From Streptomyces genisteinicus (lineage in GTDB: Bacteria > Actinomycetota > Actinomycetes > Streptomycetales > Streptomycetaceae), in the NCBI RefSeq assembly GCF_014489615.1, contig NZ_CP060825.1, positions 5,936,001-6,000,000 on the forward strand: a stretch of DNA of 64,000 bases, in the 5' to 3' direction. A program made the position numbers and the translations under genes. Numbering within the stretch: position 1 is the first letter of the stretch; each line of letters opens with the position of its first letter. Shown piece by piece: positions 44,227 through 53,239 of the stretch. The notes below the pieces were generated by a model that saw only the letters and a program-made list of their open reading frames with translations, made no database searches and was not told the origin of the DNA.

Positions 44227-44838
44227 TCAGTGCGCGGAGGTGGCGTCCAGCGCCTGCGACAGTGCCTCCCACATCGCGTGGACGGCATCGGCGGCCTCGG
44301 CGCCCGCCCGCCCGTGGTCGAAGTCGGGGCCGGTCTCCGTCAGGAACATGCCCAGGAGCGCGGCCATGATGAGGTCGGCCAGGGGAGCCGTGGGGACCGA
44401 GTCGCTCCAGTGGCCCGCTTTCTGAGTCTCTCCCACCAGATGCACGACGAGACCGTGCGCTTCCGCCAGCAGGGGAATCGGCCTGGCGCTGGAGCGGGCG
44501 GTCTCGGCGGACAGGCGCAGCGCGGCCAGGGCCCGTTCGTCCCTGCCGAAGAGCCGGCCGAGCCCGAGGACGAGCGACCGCAGGCGGATCGGCGGCGTAT
44601 GGGGAAGGACCCTGGCCTCGGCGAGCAGCCCCTCCAGTGCGCCGGACAAGTGGTTGTCCAGCGCCACGGCCAGGTCCTCCTTGGTCGAGAAGTGACCGTA
44701 CAGCGCGCCCTTCGTCAATCGGACCCGGTCCGCCATGTTCTGCAGGTTTGCGTTCGCGTAGCCGTACCGCGCGAACTCGTAGGCGGCCGCGTCGAGTACG
44801 CGGTCGTACGTCCGCAGGGCACGTGCCTGTTTCGGCAT
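44227..44838 (-). CDS. Second TetR regulator of receptor/pseudo-receptor type
   Basis: A 203-residue TetR protein with HTH NLQNMADRVRLTKGALYGHFSTKEDLAVAL, very similar in layout to butyrolactone receptors and pseudo-receptors. Its C-terminal domain differs from the first receptor. It is divergent from a flavin-enzyme gene with an ARE-like palindrome (44886-44903) between them. Pseudo-receptors often bind AREs and respond to the antibiotic itself. ATG 44838 follows GGGGAGGG. Confidence 0.85.
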   Translation of the reverse strand: MPKQARALRTYDRVLDAAAYEFARYGYANANLQNMADRVRLTKGALYGHFSTKEDLAVALDNHLSGALEGLLAEARVLPHTPPIRLRSLVLGLGRLFGRDERALAALRLSAETARSSARPIPLLAEAHGLVVHLVGETQKAGHWSDSVPTAPLADLIMAALLGMFLTETGPDFDHGRAGAEAADAVHAMWEALSQALDATSAH

Positions 44839-44885
44839 GACCCTCCCCTTCTGTGCCGGCTCGTCCCTGAGCCGAGGTGCAAAAG

Positions 44886-44903
44886 ATACGTTCGTGAACG
44901 AAT
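44886..44903. promoter_or_regulatory. ARE-like operator
   Basis: ATACGTTCGTGAACGAAT: arms ATACGTTC/GAACGAAT pair at 7 of 8 positions. It shares the 18-nt length and ATACSTTC half-site with the elements at 43084-43101 and 7745-7762. Confidence 0.7.
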
Positions 44904-44931
44904 TCTATTCATCGAATGAGGTGCCCGCCAG

Positions 44932-46134
44932 ATGATGCACCGTCACAATCCGGCTGAAGAATGCGCCGACGCGTTCTCGACCCTGCCGACGGCGTTCCTC
45001 GTCGCCGCCGCCGAGAGCGCGGCCGTCCACGCCGCGACCGCCGACGACGCCCGCAGGATCGCGGACGAGACCGTCGCCCTCCTCACCCGCGCCGGCTTCG
45101 CGCGCCATTTCGTGCCCCGCTCCCGCGGCGGTGCGGAGGGCACGTTCGAGAGCCTGGTCACCGCGGCCGCCGCAGTGGGCGAGGGCTGCGCCTCGGCGGC
45201 CTGGGTCGGGGTCCTGTGGGCCGCCCACGGCCGGTTCGCTGCCTACCTGCCGCCCGAGGGCCAGCGGGAACTGTGGGCCGCCGGCCCGGACGCCCGGATC
45301 TGCGCCGCGGTCAGACCGTCCGGCCTGGCGCGCCGGCTGCCGTCCGGCCGGCTGCTGAGCGGCGAGTGGGAGTGCGTGAGCGGGGTGGACTTCGCGGACT
45401 GGATCCTGGTCTGCGCGCCCGAACCCGGCGCGGGGCCGCGCATGTACGCGGTGCCGAAGGGCGACTTCCACGTGCGCGACTCCTGGAACAGCAGCGGGAT
45501 GCGCGGGACCGGCAGCCACACCGCGGTGCTGGAGAACGCCTTCGTGCCCGACCACCGCGGCTTCGCCCTGTCCGACCTGCTGGCGGGGACACCCGGCCCG
45601 GGTCGCTCCCGGTGCCACACCGTCCCCGGCCACCTCGCGGGCGGCCTCCTCTTCTGCGCCCCGGCGCTCGGCGCGGCCCGCGGCGCGCTGTCCGCCTGGT
45701 CGGCCTGGGCCGCCGGGGCCCAGGCCAGGGAACTCCCGCACCTCGAAGGCAGCCGCCTGCACCACACCCTGGCCCGCGCGGCCGACGACATCGAGGCCGC
45801 GGAACTCCTCCTCCTCGCCGCCGCCAGAACCGCCGACGCGGGCGCCCGGGCCGAGGGCGACGTCCTCAGGAACCGCCGGAGATCCGCCGCCGCCGTCGAT
45901 CTGCTCGTGCAGGGCGTCGAACGGCTCTTCCGGACCGCCGGCATGAGCGCCGGCGGCCGGCCGGGCCCCATCGAACGCAGCTGGCGGGACGTCCACACGG
46001 TCGCCGCCCACCAGATGCTCCGCAGGGAGGCGGCGGCGATGGCCTACTCCTCGTACGTCTTCTCCACGCTCGGCGACCACGAATCCATGACCGCCGTACC
46101 GCTCACCACACTGCCGGAGGTATCCGCATCATGA
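44932..46134 (+). CDS. Acyl-CoA-dehydrogenase-fold flavin-dependent oxidase or hydroxylase
   Basis: A 400-residue protein with GAEGTFESLVTAAAAVGEGCASAAWVGVLWAAHGRF, DSWNSSGMRGTGSHTAVLENAFVPDHR and a helical C-domain (SAAAVDLLVQGVERLFRTAG). It matches flavin-dependent monooxygenases of the HsaA/p-hydroxyphenylacetate hydroxylase branch. The following HAD phosphatase gene overlaps it (ATGA) and both lie beside the AfsA locus, so a role in finishing the signalling lactone is plausible. A tailoring or N-oxygenating role in the main pathway is the alternative. Start 44932 or 44935. Confidence 0.8.
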   Translation: MMHRHNPAEECADAFSTLPTAFLVAAAESAAVHAATADDARRIADETVALLTRAGFARHFVPRSRGGAEGTFESLVTAAAAVGEGCASAAWVGVLWAAHGRFAAYLPPEGQRELWAAGPDARICAAVRPSGLARRLPSGRLLSGEWECVSGVDFADWILVCAPEPGAGPRMYAVPKGDFHVRDSWNSSGMRGTGSHTAVLENAFVPDHRGFALSDLLAGTPGPGRSRCHTVPGHLAGGLLFCAPALGAARGALSAWSAWAAGAQARELPHLEGSRLHHTLARAADDIEAAELLLLAAARTADAGARAEGDVLRNRRRSAAAVDLLVQGVERLFRTAGMSAGGRPGPIERSWRDVHTVAAHQMLRREAAAMAYSSYVFSTLGDHESMTAVPLTTLPEVSAS

Positions 46135-46820
46135 CCATCGAACCGCTGTTCCCGCAGGACGGCACCGCCCCCGCCTACCTGGTGTTCTGCGACATCGACG
46201 ACACCCTCATCCGATGCCGGAGCGGGGTGGAGTTCCTCCGCCACTGGGCCGGGTTACGGAACGGACCCGAGGGCGAGAGAGCCACCGACGAGTTCCTCGC
46301 GGGCCTCTACGCGCGGATGGCGAGCGGCATGTCCCGGGAGGACGCCAACCGGGAGTACCACCGGGCCTGGAGGGGCAGCCCGGTCGAGGAGGTCGAGGAA
46401 CAGGCCGCCCGGTGGTACGAACAGCGCAGCGCGGCCGAGGACTTCTACATCGCCGATACGGTCGAGGCCCTGCGCCGGCACCGCGCGGCGGGTGCGGCCG
46501 TGGCGCTGGTGTCCGGGTCGTTCCCCCCGCTGATGCCGCACGTCGCCCGCGTGGTGGGCGCGCAGTACGTGCTCGGGGCCCGGCTGGAACGGTGCGGCCG
46601 CGTCCTGACCGGGGGGCTGCTCGGCCGCCCCGCCATCGGTGAGGGCAAGTGCGTCCTCGTCGGCGAACTGCTGGACCTCCACCCCCACATCGCCCCCGAG
46701 GACTGCCACGCCTACGGCGACCACGCCTCCGACCGGCCCATGCTGGACATGGTCGGACACCCCACGCTGGTGATCCCGGACGGCTCCCACACCCCCCTCC
46801 ACCCGGCGGCGATGGTCTGA
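46131..46820 (+). CDS. HAD-family phosphatase (SerB-like)
   Basis: A 229-residue HAD subfamily IB hydrolase: FCDIDDTLIRCRS (nucleophile Asp in DIDDT), VALVSGSFPPLM, GEGKCVLVGELL and YGDHASDRPML. A TTA codon at 46254-46256 marks bldA dependence. In butyrolactone biosynthesis a phosphate from dihydroxyacetone phosphate must be removed; this enzyme is a good candidate. Coupled by overlap to the preceding flavin-enzyme gene. Confidence 0.85.
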   Translation: MTIEPLFPQDGTAPAYLVFCDIDDTLIRCRSGVEFLRHWAGLRNGPEGERATDEFLAGLYARMASGMSREDANREYHRAWRGSPVEEVEEQAARWYEQRSAAEDFYIADTVEALRRHRAAGAAVALVSGSFPPLMPHVARVVGAQYVLGARLERCGRVLTGGLLGRPAIGEGKCVLVGELLDLHPHIAPEDCHAYGDHASDRPMLDMVGHPTLVIPDGSHTPLHPAAMV

Positions 46821-46835
46821 CCCACCGCCATGCGG

Positions 46836-46876
46836 CGCCGCCCGCCCCCGCCCGAGAGGGGCGGGGGCGGGCGGCG
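46836..46876. terminator. Bidirectional terminator
   Basis: Perfect 18-bp all-GC inverted repeat (46836-46853 with 46859-46876, GAGAG loop) between the convergent phosphatase and exporter genes; marks the likely right end of the biosynthetic locus. Confidence 0.88.
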
Positions 46877-46936
46877 GGGTCCGGAGGGGGCTCTGCTCGT
46901 CGCCCCGTCGGAATCGCGCGCACACGGTCACCTGCG

Positions 46937-48433
46937 TCACTGCGTCGCCGCCTTCACCGCGTCGGGATCCTTGTCCCGAACGCCGGGGCGGTACAGCAGG
47001 AACGTCACCACGAGGCCGACGGCCGCGAGGCCGGCCGCCCACCAGTACGCGGTGGAGTAGCTGTGCAGCGCCGCCTCGGCGATCACTGCGGGAGTCGGCT
47101 GCCGACTGCTGACATAGGCGCCGGCCGCGCTCGCCGCGAGCGTGTTGAGGACGGCGATCCCCAGCGAACCACCGATCTGCTGCGTCGTGTTGACCGCCGC
47201 GGAGGCCACGCCGGAGTCGTCCTGGTGCACCCGGTAGGTGGCCAGGTCGATCGCCGGCGCGTAGATCATGCCGATGCCGAGTCCCAGGACGATGAGCGGC
47301 GGCAGGATGCCTCCGGCGTAGGTGCTGTCCAGTTCCAGCCGGGTGAACCAGATCATGCCCGCACCCAGCAGCGCCATCCCGACGGGGATCACGGTCTTCG
47401 GTCCCAGTCGGGGCATCAGGATCCCCACGGCCAGGCCGGAGGAGACGACCAGGGCGACCGGGACGGGGAGGAAGGCGAGCCCCGCCTCGACCGGGGTGTA
47501 CTGGAGCGTCTGCTGCATGTAGTAGGCGAGGAACAGCGCGACCGCGTACATGCCTCCGGTGGCGACCAGGATGGCGATCTGAGAGGCGCCCCGGTCCCTG
47601 TCGAGGAGGATGCGCAGGGGCAGCAGCGGCTGATCCGTCGTCGCCTGCCGGTAGGTGAACAGCGCGAGCAGGGTGGCGCCGCCCAGCAGGAGACCCCAGC
47701 TCGCGGGAGAACTCCACCCGTGCGACTCGGTGTTGGAGAACCCGTACACCAGGCCGAAGAGCCCCAGGGTGACCAGCACCGCTCCGGGGACGTCGAGCCC
47801 GGCGCGCCGGGTCGCCCTGGGCTGACGCTCGATCAGGAGCAGACCGCCCAGGAACGCCACTGCCGCGAAGGCCAGGTTGACGTAGAGGGTCCAGCGCCAG
47901 TCGAGGTACTCGGTCAGCACGCCGCCGAGCAGATTGCCGAGCGCGCCACCGGCACCGGCGATGGCGCCGAAGATCGCGAAGGCCCGGCCCCGTTCCTTGA
48001 CGTCGGTGAAGAGGGTCGTCAACAGGGCGAGGGCCGCCGGCGCCAAGAGGGCGCCCGAGACGCCCTGGAGTGCCCGGGCCAGCACCAGGAGTTCGAAGGT
48101 GCCGGCGGCTCCGCCGAGCACCGAGGCGGCGGCGAATCCGATGACACCGGCAAGGAAGGTCTGCTTGCGGCCGAAGAGGTCGGCGATACGCCCGCCGATC
48201 AGCAGCAGGCTGCCGAAGGTGAGCGCGTAGGCGGTGACCATCCACTGCCTGTCGTTGCCGGAGAAGCCCAGATCGGCCTGGGCGGACGGCAGCGCGATGT
48301 TCACGATGGTGGCATCCAGCATGACCATCAGCTGGGCCAGTGCGATCACCGCCATCGCCCACCACCGCCGCGAGGGATGCGAGGGTCCTGACCCGGGCGG
48401 GATGCCGGTGAGTTCACTGGTGGGTAACGACAT
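46937..48433 (-). CDS. MFS drug exporter, DHA2 (14-helix) type
   Basis: A 498-residue protein with 14 predicted helices. It opens with VIALAQLMVMLDATIVNIALPSAQADLGFSGNDRQWMVTAYALTFGSLLLIGGRIADLFGRK (DHA2 motif D1 and motif A). TetR-regulated exporters of this type confer multidrug resistance. A 14-bp AT-rich palindrome upstream (48464-48477) is a likely repressor site. Not obviously tied to the azoxy cluster; it may be a general or second resistance pump. Confidence 0.9.
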   Translation of the reverse strand: MSLPTSELTGIPPGSGPSHPSRRWWAMAVIALAQLMVMLDATIVNIALPSAQADLGFSGNDRQWMVTAYALTFGSLLLIGGRIADLFGRKQTFLAGVIGFAAASVLGGAAGTFELLVLARALQGVSGALLAPAALALLTTLFTDVKERGRAFAIFGAIAGAGGALGNLLGGVLTEYLDWRWTLYVNLAFAAVAFLGGLLLIERQPRATRRAGLDVPGAVLVTLGLFGLVYGFSNTESHGWSSPASWGLLLGGATLLALFTYRQATTDQPLLPLRILLDRDRGASQIAILVATGGMYAVALFLAYYMQQTLQYTPVEAGLAFLPVPVALVVSSGLAVGILMPRLGPKTVIPVGMALLGAGMIWFTRLELDSTYAGGILPPLIVLGLGIGMIYAPAIDLATYRVHQDDSGVASAAVNTTQQIGGSLGIAVLNTLAASAAGAYVSSRQPTPAVIAEAALHSYSTAYWWAAGLAAVGLVVTFLLYRPGVRDKDPDAVKAATQ

Positions 48434-48463
48434 GGCCGTGACACTCCGTTCGGCAAAAGTAAC

Positions 48464-48477
48464 TAACTAGATAGTTA
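48464..48477. promoter_or_regulatory. TetR-type operator upstream of exporter
   Basis: Perfect palindrome TAACTAGATAGTTA 30 bp before the exporter start. A related imperfect copy (TAACTGGTTAGTCA) lies at 48560-48573 towards the divergent membrane-protein gene. Confidence 0.7.
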
Positions 48478-48627
48478 ATTCGGGGCACAGCGTGCCCGAG
48501 ATCGGACGGCTCGTCAACAAGCGCCGGGCGGGATGCGGACGGCACTCGTCGAACTGGTATAACTGGTTAGTCAATTCACGGCCGCCGCGAGCGACCGGGG
48601 CGGCACCCCGACGACGAGGAGTGGTGC

Positions 48628-49101
48628 GTGCTGAAGTTCGCCTGGGCCGCGCTCGCCGGATTCGCCCTGGGTGCCCCTGCCGTCCCCTTCGGCCTCTCGA
48701 TCTCCCTGGCCCCGCCCCTCGCCCTCACCGCCGTCCTCCTCGGCGCGGCCGGCTGCCTGCTGTCCGCCGTCTTCGCCGCCGGGTGGCTCCGTACCCGATG
48801 GCTGGAGCGGCGCGCGAAACGACGACCCGTCACCACTGGGCCGCCGCCCGGGAAGCGCCGGAACCGCCTCGACGGCCCCACCGGCCTGCGCGCCCGGCGC
48901 GTGGTGAACCGGTACGGCGTGATCGGCTTCGGCATCATCGGGCCCGCACTCTTCGGCACCTGGGGATCGGCGATGCTGGGCACGGCGCTGGGTCTGCCCC
49001 GGTGGCCGCTGATCGGCTGGCTCATGGCAGGCGTCACCCTGTGGTGCACCGTCATGCTGCTTGCCTCCGAGGCGCTGATCGACGCCTTCGGGCTGAGGTG
49101 A
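48628..49101 (+). CDS. Hypothetical membrane protein
   Basis: A 157-residue protein from GTG 48628 (CGAGGAG upstream). Predicted membrane helices at about 5-25, 30-52, 97-117 and 125-150 flank a basic cytoplasmic loop (RTRWLERRAKRRPV...GKRRNRLDG). I do not recognise the family. It diverges from the exporter gene with the shared operator-like sites between, suggesting common regulation. Confidence 0.7.
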   Translation: MLKFAWAALAGFALGAPAVPFGLSISLAPPLALTAVLLGAAGCLLSAVFAAGWLRTRWLERRAKRRPVTTGPPPGKRRNRLDGPTGLRARRVVNRYGVIGFGIIGPALFGTWGSAMLGTALGLPRWPLIGWLMAGVTLWCTVMLLASEALIDAFGLR

Positions 49102-49363
49102 CGCCCCATGCCGCGAGTGACACGGTGCGGTGACCGATTCGCCGCGACGCGCACCGGACCACCTCGTCCGGCCATCACGCATCACCCCGCACGTCACCGT
49201 CCTGACGCGACCTCACTCACCGCAGCCCGCGGGGCCCGCGGACGGCCCGGCGGATCGGTGCCCGCGCCACCGGAGGGGACACGGTCCGCCCCGGGAACCA
49301 CCGTGCTCCCGGGGCTGCGACGAGCCTCCATGCCCAGGTCAAGCCTTGTGAGGCGCTGTTAAC

Positions 49364-49939
49364 ATGACCCCTATGTCCCGAGCCGAGGCCACGAAGGCGC
49401 GCATCCTCCACGCGGCGACCGAGGAGTTCGCGGCATACGGGATCGCGGGAGCACGCGTCGACCGGATCGCCAAGGCCGCCTCGGCGAACAAGAACCTCAT
49501 CTACGTCTACTTCTGCAACAAGGACGGGCTCTTCGACGCCGTCTTCGACGCCCACGTCGGGCGGGGCCTCGACATGGTGCCCTTCACACCCGACGACCTG
49601 CCGGGCTACGCCGGGCGGCTTTTCGACTTCTACCAGAAGCACCCGGAGGTGCTCCGGCTGGCGACCTGGCACCGCCTGGAACGCGGCGCCGCCGTGGAAC
49701 GGGACCCCGCGGTCGCCAAGCCTGCCCGCGACGACAAGCTCGCCGCGCTGGAAGCGGTCCGGAAGGACGGAGACGGCACACCGGGCTTCCCCCCGACCAC
49801 GCTTCTCACCCTCGTTCTGGCCATCGCCTCGGCCTGGAGCCCGACGAACGCCGCAAGCATGCCGGCGACTGCCACCCCCGCCTCGGACGCGGCACAATGC
49901 CGGAACGCGATCACGGAGGCCGTGCGTCGCCTCCTGTGA
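49364..49939 (+). CDS. TetR-family regulator
   Basis: A 191-residue TetR protein. The HTH ATEEFAAYGIAGARVDRIAKAASANKNLIYVYFCNKDGLFDAVF is typical, and the C-terminal domain is of the kind found with exporter regulators (LPGYAGRLFDFYQKHPEVLRLATWHRLER). Candidate repressor of the exporter and membrane protein 260 bp to its left, although it is not immediately adjacent to the palindromic operator. Start 49364 or 49373; no strong ribosome site. Confidence 0.85.
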   Translation: MTPMSRAEATKARILHAATEEFAAYGIAGARVDRIAKAASANKNLIYVYFCNKDGLFDAVFDAHVGRGLDMVPFTPDDLPGYAGRLFDFYQKHPEVLRLATWHRLERGAAVERDPAVAKPARDDKLAALEAVRKDGDGTPGFPPTTLLTLVLAIASAWSPTNAASMPATATPASDAAQCRNAITEAVRRLL

Positions 49940-50051
49940 CGGGCAGGCCCTCCGCTCGCCGCCTCTGCCCCGCAGCGCCGGCCTCGGCCCGGCCCCACGA
50001 CGCAGGCCCCGCCGCCGAAGCGGCGGGCCCCTGCCGGCCACGCACCAGCGG

Positions 50052-51182
50052 TCAGAGCGCTGCGCGCCAGCTGCCCCGCGCCAGCCGGGTACGACCGTCC
50101 GGCGTGATGAGGACGCGAGCCCCGCGGACCGGGAGCTCGCCATGGGCGAGCCAGTATCCGCGGATCCCGTTCAGGACCTCCCAGAGCCGGCGCGGGCCGC
50201 TCTGGTGGACGACGGTCGTCCCGGTGCCGCTCGATGACGCGCGCGCCCACGAGCCGTCCGGGTGCGCGAGCCACGTCACTCGGCAGCCGTCGGTCTCGTC
50301 GAACCCGTACACGGTCCCCGGCGCCTCGATCGACAGCATCGCGGCCACGTCCCATGCCTCCTGGATGTCGAGGACAGGGAAGTCGCTCCCGGTGATGGAG
50401 TCTCCGTCCCGGTGCCGGGCGGTGTCCCGGAGGCCATCCGGGAGGGTGTCCGGGTAATCGGAGCCGGCGCGGGCCTGCATGAAGCCGGCCCGGTCCCATT
50501 CCACCCGGCCCACGGCCGTCCCGTCCTCCCGCTTCTCCGCGGTGACGATCAGCGTGGTCTCGCTGATCGTCGTCACCAGACGGCCGCCCGGCCGAAGCGC
50601 GGCGAGCCACGACGGCGGGACCCGGCGCACGGCGACCGTGGCCACGATCCGGTCGTACTCGCCCAGCAGCGTCCCGGTGCCGTCCGTGGCCTCGAGCCGC
50701 GGACGCAGCCCGATCCGGTCCAGTCGGTGCCGAGCGGCGTTCACCAGGTACGCGTCGACGTCGATGCTGGTGACCCGGTGCTCCTCCAACCGCAGCGCCG
50801 CCAGGGCCGCCCCGTAGCCGGAGCCGGTTCCGACGTCCAGGAGCTCGCAGCCGTCCGTGATGCGGGCGTGCTGGAACATGCGGACGACGAGGCTGGGCAG
50901 GGTCGCGGACGAGGTGGGCAGCCCGGCCGGGGTGTCCCCGTACTCGGCCAGGTCCGCATGGTCAGGGCCGACGCGGGTGATCACGGACCGGTCCGCGTAG
51001 GCGTGCTGCGCCCAGGCGGCCTCGTCCGACGGGCCGTCGTGGAGCGCCCAGGCGTCGCCGCGGCGGTGCCACCAGCGGGGCATGAACCGGTGCCGGGGCA
51101 CGGCGGCGACGAGGGGGCGCCACCGTGAACCGGAGTCCGTGGACGCGTCCGCCAGGGCGGCCGCGTGCTTCTCCCACTGCAT
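50052..51182 (-). CDS. PIMT-like (protein isoaspartate methyltransferase-type) SAM methyltransferase
   Basis: A 376-residue protein. The N-terminal PIMT domain has VPRHRFMPR, SSATLPSLVVRMFQHARI, the SAM motif LLDVGTGSGYGAALAALR and DRIVATVAVRRVPPSWLAALRPGGRLV. The C-terminal extension of about 150 residues is typical of actinobacterial stand-alone PIMT-like enzymes, several of which methylate Asp in ribosomal peptides. Its AGGAG ribosome site and ATG follow a CTAG duplicated by the inserted IS. Before that insertion it lay directly behind the radical SAM gene, so the two form one operon. Peptide-modifying function is inference. Confidence 0.85.
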   Translation of the reverse strand: MQWEKHAAALADASTDSGSRWRPLVAAVPRHRFMPRWWHRRGDAWALHDGPSDEAAWAQHAYADRSVITRVGPDHADLAEYGDTPAGLPTSSATLPSLVVRMFQHARITDGCELLDVGTGSGYGAALAALRLEEHRVTSIDVDAYLVNAARHRLDRIGLRPRLEATDGTGTLLGEYDRIVATVAVRRVPPSWLAALRPGGRLVTTISETTLIVTAEKREDGTAVGRVEWDRAGFMQARAGSDYPDTLPDGLRDTARHRDGDSITGSDFPVLDIQEAWDVAAMLSIEAPGTVYGFDETDGCRVTWLAHPDGSWARASSSGTGTTVVHQSGPRRLWEVLNGIRGYWLAHGELPVRGARVLITPDGRTRLARGSWRAAL

Positions 51183-51191
51183 TGTCGGCTC

Positions 51192-52148
51192 CTAGGTTCT
51201 GTCCGGCGGATCATGTGACTTTCCGACCGGTCGCTCGTTGGTTGGGGTATGGGTCGGGGGGATCTGACGAATCACGAGTGGTCGCTGCTGGAGCCGCATC
51301 TGCCTCCAAAGGGTCGCCGGGGTGGCCGGTGGAACGACCACCGCACCGTGATCAACGGGATCCTGTTCCGGGTTCGTACCGGTGTTCCGTGGCGCGATCT
51401 GCCGGAACGTTACGGGCCGTGGAAGACCGTCTATGAGCGGCATCGCCGCTGGTCGGCGGATGGCACCTGGGACCGGATCCTGCAGTCGGTCCAGGCCGAC
51501 GCCGACCTCGCGGGCCGGATCGACTGGTCGATGGTCGGCGTCGACTCGACGTCCTGCCGGGCTCATCAGCACGCGGCCGGCGCCCGCAAAGCCAAGCCGC
51601 GGGTCCCGAAAAAAGGACGACGCCCCGGCACCACCGCCCCGACGAGGGACTCGGACGGTCCCGGGGCGGCCTGACTTGCAAGATCCACCTCGCGGGTGAA
51701 GGAGGCTGCCGCCCCATGGCCTTTCTGGTCACGCCTGGCCAGTGGGGCGATGCCCCCCAGATGGTTGAGGTCCTGGACCGGATCCGGGTCCCCAGACCGC
51801 TGGGTGGACGGCCCCGAACCCGGCCCGAGCACGTCAGCGGCGACAAGGCATACAGCTCCCGCCGAAACCGCCGCTACCTTCGAAGACGCCGCATCCGGCA
51901 CACAATCCCGGAACCCAAGGACCAGCAGGCCAACCGTCGACGCAAAGGCAGAGAAGGCGGCAGGCCCACCGGCTTCCACCGCGACCACTACCGGCGCCGC
52001 AACGAGGTCGAGCGGACCATCAACCGGCTGAAGAACTCCCGCGCAGTCGCTACTCGTTACGACAAGCGGGCCTACGTCTTCCACGGGACCGTCACCGCCG
52101 CAGCGATCCGGCTCTGGCTTCGGCAGTGATCCGCCGGACAGAACCTAG
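51192..52148 (+). mobile_element. IS5-family insertion sequence (IS427-like), apparently intact
   Basis: 957 bp including the CTAG target copies at both ends. Perfect terminal inverted repeats: GTTCTGTCCGGCGGATCA inside the left CTAG (51192-51195) is mirrored inside the right CTAG (52145-52148). It encodes a full DDE transposase in two frames joined by an A6G slippery site. Perfect ends and intact triad suggest a recent, active insertion. It splits the radical SAM-methyltransferase operon exactly at the stop codon/ribosome-site junction. Confidence 0.93.
51249..52129 (+). CDS. IS5-family transposase (OrfA-OrfB, programmed -1 frameshift)
   Basis: The first frame (51249-51674) gives the DUF4096-like N-domain (LTNHEWSLLEPHLPP, NGILFRVRTGVPWRDLPERYGPWKTVYERHRRW) and the first catalytic Asp (MVGVDSTSCRAHQH). 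A CCGAAAAAAGG site at 51606-51616 allows a -1 slip to a frame that is open through LGRSRGGLTCKIHLA, the second Asp (SGDKAYSS) and the Glu (NEVERTINRLK), ending at 52129. The split with a poly-A slippery site is the usual IS427-group arrangement, so this is not a decayed gene. Confidence 0.9.
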
Positions 52149-53023
52149 TCGTCGTAGGCGGGGCCGCAGGCCTCGGTGTTGGCCGGGTTGCAGTCGCTCG
52201 AGTCGTCGGGCGGGCAGCCGTCCGTGGACATCGGGGGGATCGCGGCGCGGGCGGCCGCGTACTCGGGGCTGAGCATGATGTCGGCGAGACGGCGCTGCCT
52301 GACGTTACCGGTCGGCAGGAAGCGGCTGAGGATGCATCCGTAGAGGTCGCCGTCCGGGGAGATGGCGAGCCGGTGGTGGAAGCAGCGGCCGCACAGCTCG
52401 CTGACGCTCGGGATGCCGACCGTCTCGGCGGCCCGGCCCACGGCGCGGACGCGGTCGACGCGGATGTTCGTCACGCCGAGCTCCCGGAGCTCTGCCACCG
52501 CGGCGTCGACGCGCTGTGCGTCCTCGAGCTGGACGACGCCGGCGCGCAGCGGGATGCGGCGCTCGACGGCGCGGATGATGTTGGCTCGAGTGCGGGCGTG
52601 GCTGCCGGCGACGCCGGTGATCCGGTCGTGTTCCGCCGGGTCGTCGCTGTAGTAGCTGGTGGCCAGGCGGACGCCGTACTGCTCGAAGGCAGCCCACTGC
52701 GGGAGGCGGACGTGCGTGAGGTTGGAGTACACCTCGACCTTCAGCTCCCGGCACAGGGCGTGGGTGATGAGCGGCAGGAGGGTGAGCGAGCGGGTCGGTT
52801 CGCCGCCGATGAACTGCACGGCGGGGATGCCGAGCGCGGCGATGTCGTCGACGACCTGCTGCCAGTCGGTCAGGGTCATGGCCCCCTGGGTGACCTCGGG
52901 GCCCGAGAGGGTGCAGCAGTGAGAGCACTCGAGTTGGCAGTTGCCGGTGAGTTCGAGCTCGACGGAGAGGACGCCGCCGGCGGGAGAGTCCGCTGACGGG
53001 CGTGTGGGAACTGGGGTGGCCAC
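52145..53023 (-). CDS. Radical SAM protein with Cys-rich C-terminus
   Basis: A 292-residue radical SAM enzyme: the cluster motif CQLECSHCC (CxxxCxxC) at about 29-36, GGEP at about 74 and a SPASM-like second half (CGRCFHHRLAISPDGDLYGC). The tail, DGCPPDDSSDCNPANTEACGPAYDD, carries three more Cys that may ligate an auxiliary cluster. GTG 53023 follows AAGGAG. Its TAG stop lies in the CTAG duplicated by the IS. Such proteins modify peptides; no precursor peptide gene is evident nearby. Confidence 0.88.
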   Translation of the reverse strand: MATPVPTRPSADSPAGGVLSVELELTGNCQLECSHCCTLSGPEVTQGAMTLTDWQQVVDDIAALGIPAVQFIGGEPTRSLTLLPLITHALCRELKVEVYSNLTHVRLPQWAAFEQYGVRLATSYYSDDPAEHDRITGVAGSHARTRANIIRAVERRIPLRAGVVQLEDAQRVDAAVAELRELGVTNIRVDRVRAVGRAAETVGIPSVSELCGRCFHHRLAISPDGDLYGCILSRFLPTGNVRQRRLADIMLSPEYAAARAAIPPMSTDGCPPDDSSDCNPANTEACGPAYDD

Positions 53024-53239
53024 GTTGCTCCTTCATGGTGCGCAGACGCGCGTGCGCCCGCCCGGTGATCGCACGGGTGCTGCGGTGGGTGACCCGCCCC
53101 GGGCACGGTCCTGCCGGGATTCGGCCCGGGGCGGGGGCGAGTGCTCCTGACGGCCGGGTCTTCCGGTACGCCGGCCGGGAGGAGCGGTTCAGGGGGTGCG
53201 ACCCTTTCCCCGATTCGGTCGCCATGGGGTTGGTGCAGG

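Noticed and set aside
51249..52129. Transposase as a frameshifted pseudogene
   Set aside because: The A6G slippery site, intact DDE triad and perfect terminal repeats fit a programmed -1 frameshift.
53024..53239. Short minus-strand open frame from 53225 as the peptide substrate of the radical SAM enzyme
   Set aside because: No ribosome site, reads through the radical SAM gene in another frame, and has the composition of a GC-driven shadow.
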